A stretch of DNA of 39,993 nt from an uncultured Collinsella sp. (GTDB lineage: Bacteria; Actinomycetota; Coriobacteriia; Coriobacteriales; Coriobacteriaceae): NCBI GenBank assembly GCA_900548365.1, contig URKM01000014.1, positions 1 through 39,993 of the forward strand, given 5' to 3'. Every line of letters begins with the position of its first letter. Within the stretch, counting starts at the first letter, position 1. The notes under the pieces were generated by a model. That model saw only the letters and a program-made list of their open reading frames with translations. It made no database searches and had not been told where the DNA came from. The position numbers were made by a program, and so were the translations under genes. Shown piece by piece: positions 9,981 to 17,200 of the stretch.

Positions 9981-10712
9981 ATGGCCGATATGATCGAGAT
10001 CAAAGGGCTCAACAAGTTCTTTGGCGACCTTCATGTCCTCAAGGACATCAACCTCACCGTAAAGGAGGGCGAGAAGCTGGTCATCATCGGCCCGTCCGGT
10101 TCGGGTAAGTCGACCCTCATCCGCTGCGTGGACTTCCTCGAGGAGCCCACCTCCGGCGAGGTTGTCATCGACGGTACGCCGCTCACCAAGAAGAACCACC
10201 TGGAGATGGCGCGCAAGTACAGCTCCATGGTGTTCCAGCAGTTCAACCTCTATCCCAACATGACGGTGCTCGGCAACCTCACGCTGGCTCCCATCAAGCT
10301 CCAGAAGAAGAGCAAGGAGGAGGCCACCAAGGTCGCCATGGCGGCGCTCGAGCGCGTCGGCCTTGCCAACAAGGCGGGCGAGTACCCGCAGAACCTTTCC
10401 GGCGGCCAGCAGCAGCGCGTCGCCATCGCCCGCGCGCTGTGCACCAAGCAGCCCATCATCCTGTTCGACGAGCCCACCTCCGCGCTGGACCCCGAGATGG
10501 TCCAGGAGGTGCTCGACGTTATGATCGAGCTCGCTCAGGAGAAGATCACCATGATCTGCGTCACCCATGAGATGGGCTTCGCCCGCCAGGTGGCAGACCG
10601 CGTCATCTTCATGGATGACGGCCAGATCCTGGAGGAGGGCACGCCGGACCACTTCTTCGAGAATCCGCAGAACCCGCGCTGCCGCGACTTCCTGGCGAAG
10701 ATCCTGCATTAG
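9981..10712 (+). CDS. Polar amino-acid ABC transporter, ATP-binding protein
   Basis: Cytoplasmic ATPase that powers uptake through the two permeases encoded downstream. ATG 9981 is chosen because GGGAAGGAAA lies just before it. Product 243 residues, the normal length for the GlnQ/HisP family. Walker A GPSGSGKST at residues 37-45, signature LSGGQQQRVAIARAL from 139, Walker B ILFDEPTSALD from 160, switch His196 in THEMGF. The operon order is ATPase, binding protein, permease, permease, all on one strand. The substrate cannot be told from the ATPase. Confidence 0.95.
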   Translation: MADMIEIKGLNKFFGDLHVLKDINLTVKEGEKLVIIGPSGSGKSTLIRCVDFLEEPTSGEVVIDGTPLTKKNHLEMARKYSSMVFQQFNLYPNMTVLGNLTLAPIKLQKKSKEEATKVAMAALERVGLANKAGEYPQNLSGGQQQRVAIARALCTKQPIILFDEPTSALDPEMVQEVLDVMIELAQEKITMICVTHEMGFARQVADRVIFMDDGQILEEGTPDHFFENPQNPRCRDFLAKILH

Positions 10713-10780
10713 ACCGCATCCGCGCCGCGGCATCCGGCATGTTCGCCTCCGCCGCGCATCCCGAACCGTCAACCAACGCG

Positions 10781-10794
10781 GCCCGCTTTCGGGC
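10781..10794 (+). other. Intercistronic hairpin between ATPase and binding-protein genes
   Basis: GCCCG-CTTT-CGGGC, with no T run. It could stabilise the highly expressed binding-protein message; that role is inference. Confidence 0.35.
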
Positions 10795-10829
10795 GCGGCC
10801 GTAAACGTACCAATGGAAGGGGTACCACC

Positions 10830-11690
10830 ATGGAAATGAATCGTCGTCAGTTCGTTCAGACGTTTGGTCTCGCTGCACTCGGCCTCGCCGGCGCCGGCAC
10901 GCTCGCCGGCTGCGGCGGCGGCAACGCCGGATCCGGTTCCAGTGCCAGCGGTTCCTCGAAGGTCGAGGCCATCAAGAGCCGCGGCAAGCTGAAGGCCGGC
11001 GTGAAGAAGGACGTCATTGGCTACGGCTACCTCAACACCGCCACCAACGACTACGAGGGCCTCGAGATCGACCTGTGCTACCAGATCGCCGCCGCCGTCC
11101 TGGGCGTCTCCTATGATGAGGCGAAGAAGCAGAAGCTCGTCGAGTTCACCGACGTCACGCCCAAGACCCGCGGACCGCTGATCGACAACGACCAGCTCGA
11201 CATCATCTGCGCAACCTACACCATTACGCCTGAGCGCAAGGAGAGCTGGGACTTCTCCACGCCCTACCGCACCGACCACGTGGGCATCCTGGTCAAGAAG
11301 GCCGCCGGCATGAAGTCCATGGCCGACCTCGACGGCAAGCTCATCGGCGTGTCCCAGGGCTCGACCACCAAGGACATGGTGTTGGGTATGCTGAAGGACG
11401 AGGGCTTCGATGCGATGCCGTCGTTCAACGAGTATCCCGACTACCCCACCATCAACAGCGCGCTGGATTCCGGCAACATCGACGCGTTCGCCATGGACCG
11501 CTCCACGCTGAAGGCCTACACCACCGACGACAAGGAGCTGCTGCAGCCCGAGATCGAGTTCGGCCCGCAGGATTACGGCATCGCCACCAAGAAGGGCTCC
11601 GACCTTTCCAAGGCGGTCGACGACACCGTCAAGGAGCTGCTGGAGAACGGCTGGCTCGAAGAGGAGATCTCCACCTGGGGCCTGCTCTAA
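10830..11690 (+). CDS. Amino-acid ABC transporter substrate-binding lipoprotein with Tat-type signal
   Basis: Captures the amino acid outside the membrane. ATG 10830 has GGAAGGGG 7 bases upstream. Product 286 residues. The signal has twin Arg at residues 5-6 (MNRRQFVQTFGL), a hydrophobic stretch and the lipobox LAGC with Cys28, followed by a Gly/Ser linker. That is the layout of a Tat-exported lipoprotein. The mature part is a family 3 binding fold: IKSRGKLKAGVKKD, YEGLEIDLCYQIAAAVLG, FTDVTPKTRGPLI, ERKESWDFSTPY, GKLIGVSQGSTTKD. The Arg/Asp pattern resembles glutamate/aspartate or glutamine binders, but the ligand is not certain. Confidence 0.93.
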   Translation: MEMNRRQFVQTFGLAALGLAGAGTLAGCGGGNAGSGSSASGSSKVEAIKSRGKLKAGVKKDVIGYGYLNTATNDYEGLEIDLCYQIAAAVLGVSYDEAKKQKLVEFTDVTPKTRGPLIDNDQLDIICATYTITPERKESWDFSTPYRTDHVGILVKKAAGMKSMADLDGKLIGVSQGSTTKDMVLGMLKDEGFDAMPSFNEYPDYPTINSALDSGNIDAFAMDRSTLKAYTTDDKELLQPEIEFGPQDYGIATKKGSDLSKAVDDTVKELLENGWLEEEISTWGLL

Positions 11691-11702
11691 GACTCGTTGC
11701 TT

Positions 11703-11742
11703 CATGGGCGGCGCGTGTGCGATGCGCGGACGCGCGCCCATG
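11703..11742 (+). other. Strong intercistronic hairpin without T run
   Basis: CATGGGCGGCGCGT pairs with ACGCGCGCCCATG (13 bp, one bulged G). It lies between the binding-protein and first permease genes. The lack of a U tract argues against simple termination; mRNA stability or reduced downstream expression is a common role for such structures. Confidence 0.5.
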
Positions 11743-11813
11743 ATCGGCGCCCGGATGGAGGCTCCGCCTTCGTTCGGGCGCTCCGTACGTAATGGCATCT
11801 TGGAAGGATCGCT

Positions 11814-12560
11814 ATGCTAGAAGGACTCCTCGACCCCATGAGGTGGGAGCTGACCTTTGCCGAGAGCGGACCGCTTTGGGAAGGTTTCGCGTTCACGCTG
11901 CAAGTCGTGCTCGCCGGCTTGCTGCTGTCGCTCGTCTTGGGAACGGTCTTGGGCGTGTTCTCCACGACCCGTTCGCGCGTGCTGCGCGCAATCAGCCGCG
12001 TGTACGTCGAGTTTTATCAGAACACCCCGCTGCCGGTGCAGGTGTTCTTCATGTACACGGCGGGCCCGCAGATCCTGCAGGCGCTCACCGGCGCGGCCAT
12101 GCCCGTCCGCATCCCGGCGTTCGTGCTCGGCTTCATGGGCGTCGGCCTCTATCATGCCGCCTATATCGCCGAGGTCATCCGCACGGGTATCGAGGCGGTT
12201 CCGCGCGGCCAGATGGAGGCGGCGCTCTCGCAGGGCTTCACCCGCGTGCAGGCGTATCGCTACATCATCCTGCCGCAGACGTTCAAGATCATCCTGCCGC
12301 CGCTGTGCAACCAGGCGCTGAACCTGGTGAAGAACAGCGCGGTGCTGGCGCTCATCGCCGGCGGCGACCTCATGTACAACGCGGATAACTTCGTATCCAC
12401 CTATGGATACCTGCAGGGTTACATCCTGTGCTGCTTCATGTACTTCATCATCTGCTTCCCGCTGGCCATCCTGGTGCAGTATCTCGAGCGCCGCTCCAAG
12501 CGTCGCCCGCGCGCCAAGGTGATCCCCGGCGTCACACCCGAGCCCGCGAAGGAGGCGTAG
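11814..12560 (+). CDS. Amino-acid ABC transporter permease (first)
   Basis: Membrane subunit of the transporter, 248 residues. ATG 11814 has GGAAGGA 5 bases upstream. The HisM/GlnP-type permease pattern is clear: FTLQVVLAGLLLSLVLGT, YVEFYQNTPLPVQVFF, and the EAA loop EVIRTGIEAVPRGQMEAA continuing into QGFTRVQAYRYIILPQ, which docks on the ATPase. About five membrane helices. It ends with a basic tail. It is followed 3 bases later by the second permease, so the two are co-translated. Confidence 0.94.
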   Translation: MLEGLLDPMRWELTFAESGPLWEGFAFTLQVVLAGLLLSLVLGTVLGVFSTTRSRVLRAISRVYVEFYQNTPLPVQVFFMYTAGPQILQALTGAAMPVRIPAFVLGFMGVGLYHAAYIAEVIRTGIEAVPRGQMEAALSQGFTRVQAYRYIILPQTFKIILPPLCNQALNLVKNSAVLALIAGGDLMYNADNFVSTYGYLQGYILCCFMYFIICFPLAILVQYLERRSKRRPRAKVIPGVTPEPAKEA

Positions 12561-12563
12561 CGC

Positions 12564-13211
12564 ATGGAAATCTTCAACGCTGCCAACATGGCGTTCATTA
12601 TGAACGGCTTCCTCAAGACCATCGAGATCTCGTTTTTCGCGATCATCTTCTCGCTCGTGCTGGGCACCATCTTGGCTATGGTCAAGCAGTACTGCACCGG
12701 CAAGCTCCGCCCGCTCTCGTGGTTGGTGAGCGCCTACATCGAGCTCTTCCGCTGCACGCCGAACCTGCTGTGGATCCTGTTCATCTACTTCACGGTGAAG
12801 GGTACCGACGTCTTCATCTCCGTGCTGGCGTTCACGATCTTCACCTCCGCCGTCATGGCCGAGATCGTGCGCGGCGGCTTCAACTCGATTCCCGCCAGCC
12901 AGTTCGAGGCGGCGCGCAGCCAGGGCTTCGGGTTCTTCGCGACGATGCGCTACATCATCCTGCCGCAGACGTTCAAGACCATCATCCCCGCGCTGTTCAG
13001 CCAGTGCACCACGGTGATCAAGGATAGCTCCTACCTCGCCGGCATCAACGTGGCGGAGTTTATGTACTCCACGAAGGTCGTCATGGCGCAGACCACCAAC
13101 CTTGGTGAGGTCCTGATGCTGTACGGCTTCGTGTTCGCGCTCTACTTCGCGCTGAACTTCGGCATCTCGCTGCTCGTTCGCGCGTACCAGCGCCGCGTCG
13201 TCGCCGCGTAG
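12564..13211 (+). CDS. Amino-acid ABC transporter permease (second)
   Basis: Second membrane subunit, 215 residues, ATG 12564, 3 bases after the stop of the first permease. It shows the same fold: FLKTIEISFFAIIFSLVLGT, YIELFRCTPNLLWILF, and the EAA loop EIVRGGFNSIPASQFEAA followed by RSQGFGFFATMRYIILPQ. The two permeases share the sequence RYIILPQTFK, which fits an old duplication and a heterodimer. This completes the transporter. Confidence 0.94.
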   Translation: MEIFNAANMAFIMNGFLKTIEISFFAIIFSLVLGTILAMVKQYCTGKLRPLSWLVSAYIELFRCTPNLLWILFIYFTVKGTDVFISVLAFTIFTSAVMAEIVRGGFNSIPASQFEAARSQGFGFFATMRYIILPQTFKTIIPALFSQCTTVIKDSSYLAGINVAEFMYSTKVVMAQTTNLGEVLMLYGFVFALYFALNFGISLLVRAYQRRVVAA

Positions 13212-13277
13212 CGCTGCGTTCGGGGTAGACTGGGCTTTAGTGGAAACGTTCGACCCTTACCTAGGGAGGGCTTTGTA

Positions 13278-13946
13278 ATGGGACTCATCAAGCATGCCAT
13301 AGAGGCGCGCGTCGCGACCGAAGAGGTCGAGCGCGCCGGCCAGCCGGTCGTGATCACCATCGCGCGCGATTTCGGTGCCGAGGGCCACGAGATCGGCAAG
13401 ATGCTGTCCACGCGTCTGGGTATACCGCTGTACGATAACGAGCTGCTGGTTCGTTCCGCGTCCCGCTCGGGCGACTCGGTTGACAAGATGGCGGCGTACG
13501 ACGAGCAGATGGCCGCCGAGTTCATGGCGTTTCTGCCCGACCGCGTCGATTCCCGCACGCTGTCCGACAAGCTGTTCCGCAACATGTCCCAGGTCATCCT
13601 CGACCTGGGTGCGACGCAGAGCTGCATCATCGAGGGCCGCCTCTCGGACTACCTGCTGCGCCACAACCCGAATCACATTGCGGTGCTGGTGACGGCCCCG
13701 TTCGAGGACCGCGTCGAGATCGTGCGCAAGAAGCGCGGGCTCAACAAGAAGCAGGGCGCGAAGCTGGTCCGCGATATGCAGAAGGCGCGTGAGCTTTTCT
13801 ACAAGCGCTATTCCGCGGGCAAGTGGAAGATGAGCGACGGCAAGGATCTGGTGGTCAACCGCGCCAAGCTCGGCCGCGAGGGCTGCGTCGACGTTATCGC
13901 TGCCGCCTACGAGGCAAAGCTGCGCGAGCTGAACGCCGGCGAGTGA
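13278..13946 (+). CDS. Cytidylate kinase-like family protein
   Basis: A 222-residue protein of the cytidylate kinase-like family (PF13189 type). ATG 13278 has AGGGAGGG 8 bases upstream. The start of the fold is VVITIARDFGAEGHEIGKML, the typical degenerate P-loop of this family, followed by GIPLYDNELL. Later motifs are IIEGRLSDYLLR and a lid-like RVEIVRKKRGLNKKQ. The C-terminal end keeps the YDLVVN-like strand (KDLVVNRAKLG). These proteins are predicted nucleotide kinases, but their substrate is largely unproven. It has its own ribosome site 66 bases after the transporter; co-transcription is possible. It is followed by three hairpins, the last a terminator. Confidence 0.85.
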   Translation: MGLIKHAIEARVATEEVERAGQPVVITIARDFGAEGHEIGKMLSTRLGIPLYDNELLVRSASRSGDSVDKMAAYDEQMAAEFMAFLPDRVDSRTLSDKLFRNMSQVILDLGATQSCIIEGRLSDYLLRHNPNHIAVLVTAPFEDRVEIVRKKRGLNKKQGAKLVRDMQKARELFYKRYSAGKWKMSDGKDLVVNRAKLGREGCVDVIAAAYEAKLRELNAGE

Positions 13947-13997
13947 GCTTCACGCCGGGCGGACCTGCTCGCTCCACGCCGCGTAGGCGAATCGTTC

Positions 13998-14017
13998 CAG
14001 GGCGGATGCTCGCCCTG
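13998..14017 (+). other. Perfect hairpin downstream of cytidylate-kinase-like gene
   Basis: CAGGGCG-GATGCT-CGCCCTG, a 7-bp stem with a 6-base loop, followed by an A-rich stretch. It is the first of three consecutive hairpins before the terminator. Confidence 0.55.
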
Positions 14018-14035
14018 CGCTAAAACAAAGAGGCA

Positions 14036-14052
14036 GCCATGGTCACCATGGC
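14036..14052 (+). other. Perfect 17-base palindrome
   Basis: GCCATGGT-C-ACCATGGC, 8-base arms with a single central C. It could be a protein-binding site or part of a folded RNA. It lies 6 bases before the terminator stem. Confidence 0.5.
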
Positions 14053-14058
14053 GTGCAG

Positions 14059-14087
14059 ACGGGAGGTCGAGCGGCCTCCCGTTTTTT
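14059..14087 (+). terminator. Rho-independent terminator, member of a repeated pair
   Basis: ACGGGAGGTCG pairs with CGGCCTCCCGT (11 bp with one U-G pair) around a 2-base gap, then TTTTTT. The same 24-base stem-loop with one mismatch is found on the - strand at 35464-35487 after pth. Confidence 0.92.
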
Positions 14088-14299
14088 ATGCGCGTGCCGT
14101 ACTCGGTGCGGAAGGCGCAACATCCCCCCCCTCGATATGACACACCTCGGGGCGAGCTGTAAAAAAGCGCCCGATCCGGCCGGCCTCCAGCGGATTCGAG
14201 GGCTGGACGGCGGCATCCATATGGTATGGTGCGCTCGGATTTATGTGCTATCCACACACACTTCAAACGCAACATACGGGTAGATGCGGAGAATTGAAT
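14088..14299 (+). other. Upstream region of first surface protein
   Basis: No gene seen. It holds an uninterrupted C8 tract (14124-14131). A weak promoter candidate is CTGGAC (14203-14208), 16 bases, TATGGT (14225-14230), the last part of a TATGGTATGGT repeat. Confidence 0.4.
14124..14131 (+). repeat. Homopolymeric C8 tract upstream of first surface protein
   Basis: Eight consecutive C in the intergenic region, 168 bases before the ATG. G/C runs of this length can change length by slipped-strand mispairing. Confidence 0.5.
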
Positions 14300-17200
14300 A
14301 TGACGAGCTTCTCAAGCCGCCTGAAGGGCCGCTGCCGTTCCTATGTGAACGGTCTTTCTCATCGTAGCCGAACGGTTATCTGCGGCGTGGCCGCCGTAGC
14401 CGCCGCGGTCGCGTGCTTCCAAGCCGCTCCGGCGCTTGCCGGGCAGGTGTCGCGATCGATCGGTGACGACGTGCTCGCTCGTCATGAGGTACACGATACG
14501 GTGAATCCGCGCGGAACCCGAATCGACCTGTATGATTACTGGCTTTCAGGCGAGAGAGAATGGGACCATAAGAACCCCGACGGCTATCTCTCCATGGGTA
14601 TCAACAAGGTTGACGGCGATCAGAAGCAGCTCGTCTTCGGCCGCAACACGCGCGGCGGCATCAATAACTGGACGGGCTCCGCGAAGCCCTTCGCCAATAT
14701 CGTGCAGCCCGTGCTGGGCGCCGACGGCTTCCCCTGGTTGGCGGCCGGCCATCAGTACATCAAGGGCAACACGACCGATCTCACCACGCCCCAGTCCCTC
14801 AAGTACCTGTTCGACGGCACGAGCTTCGACGGCAAGCGCGCCTATCTGGGGACCACCGGGTTGCTCCAGCTGGATGATGACGGCTATTACTATTACGACA
14901 GCAAGCGCAACTTCGCGACCTATAACGCCGAGGGCAATTCCTTCACGCTCTACGATGCCGGCGCCGTCGCGGGCGGCGGCCGTGATAAGCAATTCGGCGA
15001 GTTCTTTCCCTTCAATACGGCGCAGAGCGTGTTCAAGGGCGAGGGTCCGGACGGTAGGTTGGAGAGCACGATCGCCTCGAACCACCATACGATGAACCAT
15101 TACTTCGGCCTTTCGCTGTCCTCGAATTTCATGCAGCCGGCCGACGGCATCACCAAGAACGGCAAGGAGATGGTCTTCGATTTCGCCGGAGACGACGACG
15201 TCTGGGTCTTCATCGACGGCGTGCTCGTCGGCGACGTGGGCGGCATCCACGATCGCACGGGTCTCACCATCAACTTCGCTACGGGCGAGGTGTACACCTA
15301 CGATGGCAGCCTGGGCGGCAATCCCGACACGCATTACAATCCCACCACCATCACCTCGATGTTCCGCGCCGCCCAGGGCGACGCTTTCGATGCATCCCAG
15401 TTCGATGGCGATACCTTCCGCGACGGCACGTACCACACGCTGCAGTTCTACTACATGGAGCGCGGTAACGAGAACTCCAACCTGGCGTTGAAGTTCAACC
15501 TGGTGAACGTGGTCGAAAGCACCATGACGAAGGTCGACCAGCTGGGTAACCCCGTGGAGGGGGCGACGTTCGACCTGTATGCGACGGACGATAGCTATGC
15601 GGTGCACGAGGGAGACGCCCCGTTGGCAACCGGCGTGACCGACCATGCCGGACGCTTCTCCTTCATCGCGAAGGACGGCTCTCCGCTGAGCTTCATGAAA
15701 CTGCATCATCAGGACGGTATCTCCCACTACGTGCTTCGGGAGACCGGTGCCCCGCGCGGATACCGCCGCAGTCCCGACGGCAAGCTCAAGTTCGTCATGA
15801 GCAAGGTCGAGAAGACGCTGGGCTTCCTGTTCTCCGACAACTATTGGGACTCGGGCGTGTACGCGCATGCCGAGCAGACGCTCACGATCGAGAACGATGC
15901 GGTCTACGGCGCGAATCTCGTGGACGGCAAGGCTCCGGAGTACAAGGTCGAGGACGGTACCGTCTTCGCCGTGATCTACCGCCGCGTGCCGGGCGACGCC
16001 GATCATCCGTGGCACGATGTGTCGGGCAGCACCGAAAAGGGGTGGAAGGCTTCCAAGGATGCCGTCGCCACCGTGGAGGACCTGCGCGATGCCCAGGTCT
16101 ACCGCTTCAGCGACGACGACCGCGACGGCAAGTACTCGGTGAGCATCGACGACATGCCAGGCAACCCCGAAGACTACTACATGATGAGCGGCGACGAGCA
16201 GGCTTCGAAGTATACGGTCGGCTTCTACTGGACGCGCCGCGATGCCGGGCGCCCATTCGACATCAAGAACATCGACAGCGAGAACACCTTTCGCCTGAGC
16301 GGCAGCCAGTTCACGCGTCAAACCGCGGCGAACCTGTATGTGACGGATGTCCAAAACATTCTGGGCGTGCAGAAGGTTGATGATGCCGGCGCCCCCGTGA
16401 ACGGCGCCCGCTTCGGCATCTACGCCGCTACCGATATGGTGGAGGCCGACGGCGCGTTGGTCCCCGTGCCCGCGGCGAAACCGTTGTTCCAGGATGTGAC
16501 GGCCGACCGCGACGGGGAGTCGATCGTGGAGGCCAAGGGCCTGTGCTATCTCGGCCCCTTGAGCCCGGGCTCCTACTACCTAGTGGAGATGGAGGCCCCC
16601 GCTGGTCATCGCAAGCAGGATAAGGCGGTGCGCGTGCTCGTCGACGGTGCCGGCGTTCATGCCGATGCGGGCGTCGCGGGCGATGGCATCACTGCTTTAG
16701 TGAGCATGGGGTCGCTGGTGGATTCCATGGCGCAGTTCGCCGCGAAAGACGATATCGACATGACGCTCTACGACGTGATCGCTTCGCGCCGCACCGCGCG
16801 CTCCGATCAGGCCGTGGTGAACCCCGATGGCAGCATCTCGATCGCATGGACCGAGGACGAGAACCCGGATGACGATATCTGGCTCGAGCACGGCGCCGCC
16901 GATGCGGTGCTGGACTACGGTCCCGACAGGGGTCCGCATGCGCCTGCGGCGACGTACGGCATGGTCGCCTATACGGTCGACGAGGGCTTGGCGATGTGCG
17001 GGGTCCGCCAGAACACGGCATATGGTCCGGGCGGCGCCCACGAGGATCCGGCGCGCTACGGCATGGCGGATTGGGAGAATCTGCAGGGCAGGGATATCAC
17101 CGGGCTGTATACCGGCGCGACCTGCGTGGTCGTCGAGAACAAGCGCGTGGCGTCGCTGGCCGTGACCAAGCACGCCTATGTTGCCGACGGCATGACCGGC

